A stretch of 64,000 nucleotides of DNA from Lates calcarifer (Eukaryota; Chordata; Actinopteri; Centropomidae), in the NCBI RefSeq assembly GCF_001640805.2, contig NC_066847.1, forward strand, positions 25,287,504-25,351,503. The letters run 5' to 3'. A program made the position numbers and the translations under genes. Below are positions 12,754-24,480 of this stretch, in pieces. The notes under the pieces are model-generated. The model was given only the letters and a program-made list of their open reading frames with translations. It had not been told where the DNA came from and did no database searches. Position 1 is the stretch's first letter. Each line of letters opens with the position of its first letter.

Positions 12754-13014
12754 CTGTTATGAAGATATAAAGAGCAGAAAGAAACACTCAAATATTTTCA
12801 CACACAAACACCTTTTCTCCCATTGCTCCATTGTTGTGTCAGTTATGATGTACAGAGTATCACTGTCTCTCAGATGTCATTAGCCCTAAATCAATTTGCT
12901 CATTAGCAGTAATGGTGGGCGGTGGATAGTGGCATGAAGCACAAAGAATGAGAGAAGACGAGAGAGAGACTGTAAATACACAGCATGTAAAAATAGGTAG
13001 AGTGGTGACCACAC

Positions 13015-13275
13015 ATTAAAGGGGCAATCCACTAAGTTCAATTTGGTGGTAATTCATAGTAACAAGTACTTTCCCAGCCTGTGAAACATTTGTCTTTACA
13101 GAAATCCTGCCTAACAAACTAAGGCATAGAGTTTTGGTGAGGGAAGTCTAATGACAAAACACTGTTGGGTTGCATTAGGTTGCTTCGATTTTGACCATTC
13201 TATTTTGAAATATGTCTCTTGCAAGCCTTGTAGAAGTGCAATACATTGCTGAGGAAACCTTTAAAGAAATGTTTA
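13015..13275. mobile_element. possible degraded TTAA-type MITE end
   Basis: The segment starts with TTAAAGGGGCAATCCACT (13017-13034), a start reminiscent of short TTAA-flanked non-autonomous elements in fish. No clean matching terminal repeat is visible on the other side (CCTTTAA at about 13259 is only a weak candidate). Low confidence. Confidence 0.2.
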
Positions 13276-13439
13276 TCACAAACACAACAACTGAGACTTT
13301 GCAACAAAGCAGAGGGGACATTACAGGGAAGATGAGAGAGGGAGATGAGTTTTGGCAGCTTTAAACAGGCCAGTGGAAACTTAAACTGGCTGGTTAACAT
13401 CTGGTGCCTCTGGTGGGCTCAGATCATAATCAATAATGG

Positions 13440-14030
13440 AGGGAGTAGAGCACTCTCTCTCCTCTGTAAACTCCAGCCCTCTCTTCACTTTCAGTCCTTT
13501 TTTTTGTCCATTAATCCATCTTTCCTTCCAACTACTGATTTGAGACAGACTGACTGTACTATAACTTATGTTACAAGATCCTGTTAAGTGATCAAATCAA
13601 AACACATCTCCAAGTCAGATACACTCACTTTTTCCTTTTCAAGTCCCCCATTAAAGCCCTGTCTTACATTCCTCTTACTTCTACCAGTTCCTCACTTTGG
13701 GGTCCACCAATATATAACTTCCCCCTCCTCTTTCTCGTCCCTTAAAGACCTCTCTGTTGCCTTGTCTCTCTCTCCTCTCTGCCTGTTGGCTTTCCCAGAC
13801 CACCCACAGCAACAGATTACCCAGCATCTCTGTCTGATTTCTTGTTACACATCCCCTCTTCTGCCATTCTAACCTCCAACCCATCCTTCATCTCCCCTCT
13901 AAAATATTCCAGTACCCTTTCCCTCTGTCTCTCTCTCTTCCTCGTCTCACCTTCTCCAGCGAGACCCCCCACACCAGTGGCAGATTGCTGTGCTATCATC
14001 CCCTCTTCTCCTCTCCAATCCCCTGGTCAC
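13440..14030 (-). repeat. pyrimidine-rich low-complexity region
   Basis: It is heavily C/T on the plus strand, with CTCTCT and CCCTC words throughout. The frames here on both strands, Ser/Leu/Pro- or Arg/Glu-rich, are composition artefacts. Confidence 0.8.
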
Positions 14031-14039
14031 TCTTTAGGT

Positions 14040-14210
14040 TTCAAACTCCATTTGGCTGATCTATAGGCCTCCCCTTGGCAAATGACTCTGAAGTGGTTTG
14101 GACAGTTGTAGACAGCTTGTTGGAAGGCCAGCTGCCAGATATCCCACTTATTTATTCATCTCTACATTGATTAATGGACAGAGGGGTCATGGGTCAACCT
14201 TTTATTGTGG
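14040..14210. promoter_or_regulatory. candidate enhancer-like island with DR1 and PBX-HOX sites
   Basis: This is complex sequence with TGATTAAT (14168-14175), a PBX-HOX type octamer, and a direct repeat GGGTCA-t-GGGTCA (14184-14196). The latter has the DR1 spacing used by RXR, HNF4 and COUP-TF receptors. Function is inferred. Confidence 0.35.
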
Positions 14211-14219
14211 AGGAAGCTT

Positions 14220-15150
14220 GACCTGAAGACAAATAAATACTGGTGTTTTTTTTTCGTTTTTCTCCTCTGGTCTGATACTTGACTCTTGTGTTTTGATCAG
14301 ATTGTCAATAGTTAAAGGAAAGTAGGATCATCTATTTCTGGAACAGTTGGCTAAGAAGTGAGGGTGAATATTGGATGAACAGTCATTTGAGAATGTAAAA
14401 ATGTGTACAATAATGCTCAGCTTGTCAAATACAGAAAGAAACCACTTTAACAGAACGGTTTTGCTTTCACTCCATATGTTCTGACAGTGTCTTCGCCGGG
14501 TTTAATGCACATACTTGAGTGGGTACAGCACCGCTGCCAACTGTCTTTCCTCTCCTCTCGTCTGTTTTTTGTGAGGTCACGTGTTTTGTGTAGCATGTTT
14601 CTGTCTTCTGTCTTGTTTTTCTAACAGCTGCAGGGTGGAGATGTGTATGCAGGTGCATGTATGTGTATATGTAGGTATTTTACTATATTATTCCAATATC
14701 ATTATGTACAGTATGTACTGGGATTCTATCTTGTGTATATAGACATTTTTAAACCACACTAAACTGAATGGAAACTAGTGGCTGCCTGCAGTACTGGTTA
14801 AACATGTTCAAAAGTCCAAAACACAACAGCATGAGTTTTAAATCAACTACCCTCAGTGTGAAATACACATGATAAGGTGATTTGGTTTATCAGTAGTCCT
14901 GGTATGTAATCAAAATGTTTTATTAAGTACACCAAATATGACATTTTCTGTGGAAATGCTAATTTATGTGCAATATTTAATATCTTTTGCAAACACCAAA
15001 TGTATTTTTTGTGACCTGGTGAGAACAACTGTACACGTGATTGGCATATAGGGAAAACGTGTTGGTCACGACACATTATATCATGTATAACTAGCTGATT
15101 GTGGATATAAACTGTAGACACAGACTTGTAAACATTTTTATTTGGGCAGC
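14220..15150. other. AT-rich non-coding spacer
   Basis: No gene, RNA or repeat family is recognised. The 104-codon minus-strand frame at 14843-15157 shows no domain and lies in AT-rich sequence. Confidence 0.55.
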
Positions 15151-15159
15151 CTGTCAACG

Positions 15160-15330
15160 GTAAGGGAAAGAATCCACAACCCGTGTGACCTGACGCTCAG
15201 CATCTCGCCCTGCTGATTGGCAGTAATGCTATTTAATCAAATGTCAAACAGCACAGGTTTATGATACACAAGCCAACCTTTGAATCGCTGCTTCAAGTGA
15301 ATGGAATTTGTGAGCAAACATGCCGAAACA
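15160..15330. promoter_or_regulatory. candidate non-coding conserved island
   Basis: This is a complex block with TGCTGATTGGCAG and TTTAATCAAA (about 15212-15242) between spacer and CA-rich DNA. The regulatory role is inferred from composition. Confidence 0.28.
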
Positions 15331-15693
15331 CACGGAGAGGTGTGTAAGCGCGCATGCACACACACATAGACACACATGCTGAATGCGTTTACTGAGCCGG
15401 CCAGAGCTTTTGAGTCAATAATTTTGATATCAGAAACACTATTCTGTCCATTGTGTTGGTGCGCGAATATGTGTGTGTGTGAGGGGAAAAGGAAGGGGAA
15501 AAAGTCATCACTTGAACGTCTTGTTTATGTGCTTGTCATTTATTTGCTGTCTGAGGTATATATCGGGGGAAATATTCTCACATTTCAAAAACTCCCCTGC
15601 CATTTCAGAAATAATTGGCCAGTTCCTTGTGCTGAGCCGACTCCACGTCCAGCAGATTTTTTTTTTCCACATGCAACAGAGCTGCCAAAGCTT

Positions 15694-15740
<47 letters not shown>
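15694..15740. repeat. (CT)n microsatellite
   Basis: This is a perfect CT array of about 46 bp. The three overlapping frames with Ser/Leu or Arg/Glu runs are translations of it. Confidence 0.98.
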
Positions 15741-15743
<3 letters not shown>

Positions 15744-15744
15744 T

Positions 15745-16840
15745 GCTGACAATGTGTCAACACGTAGATGTCAGCAACAATAACAATAAAACTGTTCTGT
15801 GTGAATGATTGAGATCTCACTTTGGTCTGGTGCCATACAAGATACATTACAATGAAATACAACAGGGTACACAGTACAGCCTTGTGCAGTGCAATCTATT
15901 ATATAGAGCTTGTGGTAGTGTACGTACTTGCAGGTTAGTACACTAAATGAAACTGTTTAAGTGAAACATCATGCTAAAGGTTTCTCTTAAGATTTTTTTT
16001 TTTTTTTTTTTGCAAAATAATTCCCTTTAGCTTTAAGACTTGATAGAATTGTCTGGTATCTCTGGCTCAAGAGCTTAAAATGTGTATGAGCATGCACTCG
16101 GCTTACCTGCATGCCTGTGTGTGCGCTTGTGCTTATTACAGTAAAAATCCCTGCATTTTGACATTTATCCTCATGTTAGATCAAGTCAAACTTGCACGCC
16201 AAAGAACTGCTGAGTTAAGGATAAATTAGAACACACTCATTGACTCTGTTTTGACTTCCTCCCCAGGCTCACGTCTTTTATTATCTCCTCATTTGTTCCA
16301 GTCCCCAAAGTGGCTCACAGTACTATACACCCACTTTCAATCTCAGAAGCTGTCATAGAAACATTAACAAAAAAAAAAAAAAAAAAAAAATTAAGAAAAT
16401 AAAGTAAAGCAGCCACTGTGACCTTCACTTTTTAAGAAAAGTGGCGCTGAAGTAAAGTAACAGGTCATATGAACCAACATAAACAGACTGAAGATTTAAA
16501 GTCACAGTTTTCAACATATCCTATGCAGCACCATTAACAACTGAGTACAGCATTCATTAACATTTCTATCTTACATACACCCATGTCTGTATTCAGTCAC
16601 AATGACTAAAAAAAGATATTTGATTTAAAGCTGATGTGTCAGATTCTTTTGGCACCATGAACTGTTTCCAGCTCAAAGATTTCCAGCTGTTTTCTGCTCT
16701 GTGTTTTGGTTTATATGCAGTTGGAAGAAGTCCAGTCTTTACTCAGATTTAAATTCTACCTCTGCATCTGCAGAACATTTTTGGTGGCCTTGTTTTATCC
16801 AAGTTTGAAGTCTTGAGTTCTGCCACGAGGAGAACACTGC
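15745..16840. other. AT-rich non-coding spacer
   Basis: It contains a T run at about 15992-16010 and an A run at 16369-16390. Nothing else is recognised. Confidence 0.6.
16369..16390. repeat. poly-A tract
   Basis: This is an uninterrupted run of 22 A residues. No retroposon body is identifiable beside it. Confidence 0.95.
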
Positions 16841-16843
16841 CTG

Positions 16844-16844
16844 A

Positions 16845-16919
<75 letters not shown>
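16844..16919. repeat. palindromic trinucleotide array (ATT)n(AAT)n
   Basis: About 15 ATT units switch abruptly at 16890/16891 to about 10 AAT units. Bases 16862-16890 and 16891-16919 are exact reverse complements with no spacer, giving 29-bp arms that could fold as a cruciform. Poly-Leu/Ile in the minus-strand frame is an artefact. Confidence 0.95.
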
Positions 16920-16924
16920 GGGTG

Positions 16925-17770
16925 GACTTGAGGCTCCTTGACATTTACCTGGTGAGCTTTTCCTGACATCTTTCCATGCACCTTTCATTTATCTGTCTCT
17001 GCTGTTGCCAATTCCTCCTTCTAATATAGCTGCAAACATTTATTGTGAATCACAAAAGGTGCAATGATTTACTCTAGATCTATCACACCAGTTTCTGCAG
17101 GCTAAATTGAGCCATTGATCCATCTGCAGTGATACAGTAAGTACGGAGATTATTGATATTCTGGAAGTGGAAATGTAAGATTAGCTAGAGATCACAAACT
17201 ACTGTATTGAGCTTACGGTGCAAATGAATCAGACCTCCATGATTATAGTTAATCAGCATATTGTATGGCATTTAGACAAACAATTCTCATTACAATATAA
17301 ATAATAACAATATCAACCCATTAAGTAAAACAGAGAGAAAAAACAGGCAGTAATATATATGATACAGTACAGAGGAAATACTACAGTGCTGGAGAAATCT
17401 ATAAGTTCAGGCAACACCTGATAATGACGACACAAACGAAGACACAAACAACAGAAAAAATAAGAAAAATTAACAAAAGCTCTTTTCAGTAGCAATTTCC
17501 AGCCAGTCTAACTGCACTCATAATTCCCTCTGATAGTTCCCAGGGGAGCAACTTTCCTTCTAATCTGTGTCCAATCCTATATTCATTCACACACAAACAC
17601 ACACACACACACAATCCCACTCCATCATGACTAAAAATGAAGACTTGCTTAAATGGCTCTGCCAGTCCCCCCACAACCAGCAGTAATAAAATATCTCCAG
17701 TGTGCATTCTGATCAATGGAGGAGAGAAGAGACACAAGCTGGCAGGGTTAATGGGCCCCACTCCACTTAA
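16925..17770. other. AT-rich non-coding spacer
   Basis: It holds a short CA run at about 17590-17613; otherwise nothing is recognised. Confidence 0.55.
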
Positions 17771-17784
17771 ATACCATATGAGTG

Positions 17785-18110
17785 ACTCTGGGGAAAGAGA
17801 GATGGAGGGAGAGCGGGAGGGAAAGAACGGGAGGGGAGAAGGACTGAGACTGAAAGATGGAAAAAAAATAGAAGAGAGGGAAGGAGAGATGATATGATGT
17901 GGTAAGAGGAATAGAGGGAATAAGTACAAGGGAAAGAGAGAGTGAGAAGTGGGGAGAAAGAAAGGCTGTAGGAGGTAGGAGGGGCTAGAAGGAGGATGAA
18001 TAATTGAGGTAGGGTAAAGAGATGGGGTAGGCCAGGGATAGTTGCTGGTGTAAATGATAGAGGGAGACTAAGAAAGAGAGGAAGAGTGAATAAGAGAATG
18101 CTCATCATAA
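17785..18110 (+). repeat. purine-rich low-complexity tract
   Basis: It is predominantly A/G on the plus strand (GGGAGAG, GGAAAGAG words). The frames on both strands here are low-complexity. Confidence 0.8.
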
Positions 18111-18207
18111 AGTATGGTAAAATGATTAAAATCACAAATTTACAGATTTAAGGTTGAGCAGTAATATAGAAAATGTAGGAATTTTGGATTTAAGAGGCCT
18201 CTGTAAA

Positions 18208-18210
<3 letters not shown>

Positions 18211-18246
<36 letters not shown>
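18211..18246. repeat. (GT)n microsatellite
   Basis: This is a perfect run of about 18 GT units. Confidence 0.98.
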
Positions 18247-18247
<1 letters not shown>

Positions 18248-18249
18248 AT

Positions 18250-18780
18250 CAGAATGTGACTGCATGTACATCTCAGTGTGTTTGCAAGCAGGTACATGTA
18301 AGTCAATACATAAGGTCACTGTCCATTAGAGTGAACCCATGCATTCGTTAGCTGTTGCTCGTGAAGAGATTGAGTGTCACTTGAAGGGATTTTCACTCAT
18401 CTGCTTGCCAATAACACTCACAGTGTTAGCAGCAGGTGATTATTGGCTGAATTCAGTAGCTGTACACTAGCAATGGAAACTGTCTAAACATTATTCCAAT
18501 CTTCCAGCATTTTGCAACATTACTTCACACAGGGCACCACTGAAAACTTAAGATGCAGGTGAATAGAGAAAGACTAGTTTTACTAGTTTATACTAGTTTT
18601 TATGAATTTTATTCAATTTGATTACTTTATATGTTCATCTTTTGATATATTACAACATTAAAACTGAATGATATAAAACTTAATGATATAATATTAGTTG
18701 TATTAATAAAAGACCAACTGAGCCTTAACCACTGAGCCTGTGTACTGAGTTTGTAATTGTACTGAGAGAGCATTTACACA
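18250..18780. other. AT-rich non-coding spacer
   Basis: It contains three closely spaced ACTAGTTT copies (18573, 18582 and 18592). No gene is recognised. Confidence 0.55.
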
Positions 18781-18785
18781 CACAG

Positions 18786-18793
<8 letters not shown>

Positions 18794-18828
<35 letters not shown>
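18794..18828. repeat. (CA)n microsatellite
   Basis: This is a perfect CA array of about 35 bp. Confidence 0.98.
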
Positions 18829-18829
<1 letters not shown>

Positions 18830-19011
18830 TCCCCTCTGAATCTCTGTGTCTGTATGGGTTGAACTGGCTGCATCTGTGAACACTGATACCAGCATTGATC
18901 CAACCTAGGTCTTTGTAATGGACTCCAATAACAACTCCATTACTGCTGGCACACTGATTAGTGTGTGGGGCCGACTATAAAATTAGCTGCAAAGGAGCCC
19001 TCCAGGATGCA

Positions 19012-19054
19012 AACACACACACACACATACACACACACACATGCACACACACAC
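19012..19054. repeat. (CA)n microsatellite, interrupted
   Basis: This is a CA array with TA and TG interruptions. A further short CA run lies at 19168-19190. Confidence 0.95.
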
Positions 19055-19199
19055 TTAGACACACATACAAACATGCATGCTTACAGATACTACTCACATA
19101 CCATCCAATCAGGTAGTGGGAGAAATATATGCATGGACAACACAGACATTACAAATTCACACAGATGAGCACACACACACACACACATACACACGCGTA

Positions 19200-19730
19200 T
19201 ACATACACGCACGCACTGTGTCAATAGTCATTCAGCATGCAGGCAGAGATTAGCTGGCTACAGGAGAACAAAGGTGTCCCCTCCGTTGGCAGCCAGACAT
19301 CCTCCTCGTCAAATTTAAGCCCAGGTATTGATTTCCCTTAACCTCTCTTTCTCTCTCTTTTCACTCTGTCTCTCTTTTTCAGTTGTGTTCCACAGAAGAA
19401 TATGAGGTGCAGTGGGAGTACATATGCTCCAAGAAGGAATTGGGGAGTGTGCAGTGACATGGCAACAACTGCACGCAGACAAACACCCCATGACCACTCT
19501 CTTTGAACTCAAGTTCAATGAGGGATCTTTTTTTTTTCTATAGGCACAAAGTGGGGCCCTGGTTGCATCAGGGGTAAAACCACAAGGCAAATTAAATCAA
19601 TGGGCTTCCCACTGGCAGATGGCTCACTTTAACACTTAGTTAGCCTTTAGATAATTGAGGCGTTGACTCTGCGGCGGTCGTAAAAAAACGGATGGCTTGT
19701 TTATACGTTTCAGTGGAATAGATCAGCAGA
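19200..19730. other. non-coding spacer grading into complex sequence
   Basis: It contains a short CTCTCT tract at 19340-19375 and a T run at about 19529. No gene is recognised. Complexity rises from about 19600 towards the island that follows. Confidence 0.5.
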
Positions 19731-19734
19731 GGTT

Positions 19735-20570
19735 AAATAAATGAAATCCCATTTGTCAGGGAGAGGAACCCCGGTAATAATAAATTCCCCCCGCCCCACC
19801 CTCCAATGCCCCCACCCCACTCTCCCTCTGCAAACACCTCCAGTGTTTGGCCTCATAAATAGAGAAGGAGAGGGAAGATGTTACCCACTCGCCCCAGCCA
19901 TCCACGCAGCCTGGCTGCGACGCCATTCTGCCATTGATAGGGTAGCCCTGCTTAATGAAACGGTCCTTCCTTCCCCTCTTCGCCGCTTGTTTTTCTCGGC
20001 CCTCCTCCCTCCTGCATGCGGTGTGATAAGTAGCAAACCAGCGAAGCCTGTAATTACAATCTTACCGAGGAACCCTGGCCCAATCTGTGTATAAATCTCG
20101 CCATCCAATTACAAGATGTAATAATTTTGCAGTCAAGCTGGTAATGAGGTCTAATACTCATGCATGTGATAATCCCCCCTGGATGCTGACTCTATCAGAT
20201 GTTAGCTTTGTAATTATACTGGCAGAAAATCATTATTTCATGTTCAGCAGAAAAATGAGCTTGGTGGGGGGAAGTTAATTTTCTCTATGCTCTGTGAAGC
20301 ATAGACTAAATTTTAATGATCTAATCATTACCCCCGACTATCCCCGGCTGCAATTGACCCATGTTACTTGTGTGAGGCAACATTTTGCTCGTTTAAGAGT
20401 CCCTGATTGCAGTAAGGTTTGCCAGGTAGGAGCCTTTTTATTTAGTAATTATACCACAATAAAACTATTATGCTAATGATATGGAAATCGATATCGTTGG
20501 GCTGCAGTGTCATTTAACAGCTGCACGGAACATAAATCACATTTTTAATTGTAAGCTGTTAACATTTCCA
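19735..20570. promoter_or_regulatory. strong enhancer-like island, homeodomain-motif rich
   Basis: About 830 bp are free of microsatellites. Motifs include TAATTA at 20051-20056 and 20211-20216, TAATCC (OTX/PITX type) at 20170-20175, the octamer-like ATGCTAAT at 20470-20477 and a small hairpin CTATGC/GCATAG (20285-20304). Codon-like structure is absent: the frames here (for example 19741-20094 on plus) have no domain and overlap a frame on the other strand. The composition matches ultraconserved-type developmental enhancers. That role is inference, since conservation cannot be seen here. Confidence 0.45.
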
Positions 20571-20579
20571 CATTATTGC

Positions 20580-21410
20580 TTTGTGTATTTTTTTTTTCCA
20601 AGTGTGTGTGCATATGTGTGTGTGATTTGTGTATGAGGGGTTGATGCCAACTGTGAGAAAAAAGGTCATCCACTGGCGTACAAGCTGAGAACATCTCTGT
20701 TTCATCCTTCCTTTCTCCCTCTCTCTCTGATGTGGACTGATGTAAATATCTCCAACATGACAGGCAGCAGTTTGAGTAATACAGTGTGAGTGTGTCTATT
20801 GATATCTGCTGTGATCTATACACTATAAACCAGCAAATACTGAAGGCATACAACATCTGTATCTTTTAGAGATAAGATTACATGCTGGTCACAGATATTA
20901 GAATCGTATTTTAACTTGTGTGACCCCAACTATTGGTCATTACACATTATAATTTTAGCATTATAAAGACATGTATGTCATAAGCCATATAGGCAATGTA
21001 TAGTGAAAAAGAGCTCAAGGGTGTCTTTAAAATGTATATTCTTATCACTGGCTATACATGTATTTACATGCCCACTAGTTGTATATTAATGTCGTTACAT
21101 AAATAAAACAATTAATGCTAATTAGTGTATAATCATGTACTATGATTGTTATGTTTGGACTGCATGTAAACACCACACTCCAAGAATGCAGCATGATGCA
21201 CATGACAGTTCTCAGTCAAGTAAACAAGACTTTAATATTCTTTTGTCTGGTTTCAATCATCAGTTGTACTGTATAAAACGTCTGGGTATTGAGTTTGTTT
21301 TACATAATAAGTCATCGCTGCACGTTCCTTTTTTCCCCTTTACATTACATTTAAGGCAAACCCAGATTTCACCTGGTTTGCTAAGCTTAGATTAAACAAC
21401 TGCTATGCCT
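20580..21410. other. AT-rich non-coding spacer
   Basis: A degenerate GT-rich stretch lies at 20603-20632. Nothing else is recognised. Confidence 0.55.
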
Positions 21411-21414
21411 GGGG

Positions 21415-21545
21415 AGACTCAGCTCAGCAGGTTTGTCTTACTTGAACAGAAGACGTTGCTGCTGCCGCCCGGCAATTGGTTAATGATGAGATGGGTCTGC
21501 TTGTAAAGGTTTAACCTTTAAACCCACTCAATAAATACTTTTTAA
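21415..21545. promoter_or_regulatory. candidate enhancer-like island with AAAGGTT inverted repeat
   Basis: This complex block contains GGCAATTGGTTAATGATGAG and a perfect inverted repeat AAAGGTT-T-AACCTTT at 21505-21519. Function is inferred. Confidence 0.32.
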
Positions 21546-21549
21546 GGCA

Positions 21550-22065
21550 ACAAATGCAAAATATCAAAGGGAACACATTTATCTTCTTATAAAAGTGTAA
21601 ATGACATTGTAAAAATATTCATAGATGTTTGCTGGTCTGCTATTTTATTATTCAGTTTTTATTAGGTATACTGCAGGAACCTCACAATAGTGGTGTGTTT
21701 ATGATTGTGTTTATTACTAAAAGTAATAATTATTAGTAATGTATATTATAGCATTTTTGATATTGCTAAAAATCTTACAGACTCTTAAAATATGCAAAGG
21801 CATAATTTTATTTGATAGATGCAAAAGAAAAAAAAAACACTTTACACCTTAAAATTGTAGACTTAGGTCATTTTAAAGTGATTCCCCGTGTTTTCAGCGA
21901 TCTGTTCAGAGTTCAGGTGTCTGAGATGTTCTGGGTTATTCAGGTGACCAAAGGGCCACAAAGAGTAATAGTAGCAGCCCGATAAATCAGCCCCATGACA
22001 ACAGGATGCTTATAACACCACATGAGCAGACAGCAGAGAGAGGTGTAAAGCAACACAGGGGTGTC
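21550..22065. other. AT-rich non-coding spacer
   Basis: No gene or repeat family is recognised. Confidence 0.55.
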
Positions 22066-22074
22066 AGGGAAAGT

Positions 22075-22225
22075 AAAACGTGGCATGCATGCCGTGATAA
22101 AATCTGAGCTCAGCTGTCCAGGGGTCACGGCTGGCGGAGCGCGAGATATGGCTGCTAATAGAGATGATTGATTATAGTGGGGTGACCCTGACGCATCTGA
22201 AACATGAGAAATTATTAAACACATG
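22075..22225. promoter_or_regulatory. candidate enhancer-like island with PBX-HOX type site
   Basis: This complex block has a perfect 12-bp palindrome GGCATGCATGCC (22082-22093) and TGATTGATTA (22165-22174), whose first eight bases match the anterior PBX-HOX type site. The overlapping minus frame (21940-22224) has no known domain. Confidence 0.36.
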
Positions 22226-22639
22226 ATCTGTGTCTTTCATATAAGATGTTTACTTATTTATTTATTTTGGATACGATAGAGTCAGACGCAAAGGTTTAAT
22301 ATGCAGATAATATACAGACAAGGAAGGACAAAGGTTAGACTTTCTGACAAATGTTGGCCTAATCTGAATGTCAGTAAATGTCAAAGATTACACAGTGTTT
22401 TGTGTCCCAAGTAAAGTTCAGAGTTGATACATATCCCGTTTGCAGTTGAACGCTTTTATGCCAAAACTGACCAGTTCATATGATGATTACATATTTATTA
22501 TATACAACTGGATTTCATGATAACACCACTTGCTGCAATGTTATCTTATTGTTGTGACTGATAGCCAATACATATTGTTCTTTTCGTGACTGTGGTGTAT
22601 TCATGTTGCTTTTAGGACATGCTGTACATGGAGTTTTTA

Positions 22640-23110
22640 TCTTAAAGCTGTACTACAATACACAGAATCAGCGTGCGCTCTTTTCTTTTATCAATATGTA
22701 AATAGAATGCGCACATACATTGTGTACAACAAACACTTTTTTTGGAAGAGGCCACTCATAATAGACCATACTTGATACATTATTATTATTTTCTTTCTTT
22801 TTCTGAACATTATTGTGTTAAACTGGACTGGGATTATCCCAAAGGTATGAAACTCCACCTAGTCCTGATATGACATTGATATTTACCTAAAAGAGGGCCT
22901 CTTATCACGTATTTGACATACAAAAATGTAAACGCATTTGAGACTTTGCCTGTGCCCTTGACATAGTTATTGTTGTACGAGGGGCATCACAATCTAAGCA
23001 GATTATGTTTTCATATGTGGTCCCTCAAGGAATGATATTTAAATCAGCATGCGTTGCGCACTGGGGCGTACGTTCACCTTTTTCCCAGCATGATGGATGT
23101 GCATCCTACT
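22640..23110. promoter_or_regulatory. possible non-coding conserved region
   Basis: Sequence of mixed composition with few simple repeats includes GCATGCGTTGCGCA near 23048-23061. It stands out from AT spacer on both sides. Only composition supports this call. Confidence 0.22.
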
Positions 23111-23685
23111 CCAAAGTGATAAGAGTCATTATTTGATGATCAACCATCCATTATACAGCATACATTTAGAAGTCCTCATAAATAAGGTTCACTAAGTCAT
23201 GCGTATAAACTAATGCTGTGTAATATTACATCAAATGGTGATATCTGACACTCAAGATTTGAGTCTAATTTCATGTTTGTGATGTGTTTGTTCTGACTAA
23301 ATAAACTTGAATGAAATACTGCAAACATTGCATGTGATTGTTCCTTTCTTTAGCATGACCTATAGTGGCCTGATTCTGCTGGAAAAAAAAAAAAAGTAGC
23401 TGTTTTAAATTCTCAAAAGAGTCTGTTGTTGGGGATGAGAACACTTACATTTACTATTAGATGTTATTTAAATGTTATTCAAGACCCTCTGTGCATCTGG
23501 TATCTGTGCCATGTGAAATTTATTTATTGAAAGTTTTGGTCACACATGGAAAGTTAAGCAGATGGTGCATCAGCAGCACTGAGACATTTGTGCACACACA
23601 TACACCCTTAACAGCATCAAGCGTGGGGCCCTCTTTGTATCCTCCTTTCTCTCCTCTCTTCTGCTGCTCTCCATTCCTCCCCCTT
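23110..23685. other. AT-rich spacer, then pyrimidine-rich patch
   Basis: A CT-rich patch lies at 23638-23690. No gene is recognised. Confidence 0.5.
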
Positions 23686-23689
23686 CTCC

Positions 23690-24480
23690 CGATGCCGTTA
23701 TATGTATTATCTTTATGCCTGCCCATCTCTGGACACGGACGCCTCTTGTTTCGCCATTTTAAACAGATCTAATCAGCAGTGTGTTAAACAAGAGTGGATC
23801 TTTTATGCATTGGGTGTTAGGACAAGCAAATCACCGCTGTAGATCAACTGAATAAACAACTCCACCCTGATTCAATTACAACAGCTGGGGTCTGTGCTTT
23901 TATCTGGCGCGGACATCATTTCAATCAAAATGTAAAATAATCCAATCCAATAGATGCAATAGCCGAGATAGGATACAGACTGCTGAGCTTAGTTGTTTTA
24001 TTTAAAAAAAAAAGAGAAAGAAATACAAGGCATTCTCCGCCTGTTCCCTCGCTCTCTCTTTCTTTCTGACAGCTATCAAGAAGTTCCCATTCCCAAACTC
24101 CATTACCTTGTGTAATAGCATTCAAAACTGAATTGAATGGAAGGAGAGGGAGAGAGATTGTTGGCTATATTTTTATTACTCAAAGCTGTTTTCCAAGACA
24201 CAGCCTGGTGCACTTTTATTCATTTAATTAACAGTAGCATCAATTTTTTTTTCTTGTCCCTCTCGTGGACCTCCTCGCCTTTTTGTCTTACAGGCAACAG
24301 CAATTATTGTGTAAGATCATACTTAGCGGGAATTGAAAAGTCGGCATAGGCGGTATTAATGGCAAGTTAATGTAAATGTTTTCTCTCTAAGTTATGGATT
24401 TGATGGCAATAGGATACAGGCCACTGCACTTTAGCCCCCTTTAATTAACTGAGCAGAATGCACCATGACAGAAATTTGGA
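23690..24480. promoter_or_regulatory. candidate enhancer-like region
   Basis: This is complex, TAAT-rich sequence broken only by a purine stretch (24006-24025) and a CT stretch (24050-24066). It holds two of the three spaced motif copies (24196 and 24414). GATAGGATACAG/AATAGGATACAGG words recur near 23967 and 24408. A regulatory role is inferred. Confidence 0.38.

Larger units (their letters stand above)
10140..12880. other. AT-rich non-coding spacer with small repeats
   Basis: No gene is recognised. It contains a (GT)n run at 11674-11693, degenerate CA near 11450-11500 and an A-rich block at 12688-12753. A block of mixed complexity at 11200-11400 has no identifiable function. Confidence 0.55.

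Noticed and set aside
17486..17929. 147-codon minus-strand frame, Ser/Pro/Leu rich
   Set aside because: It derives from the purine-rich plus strand and a CA repeat. No domain.
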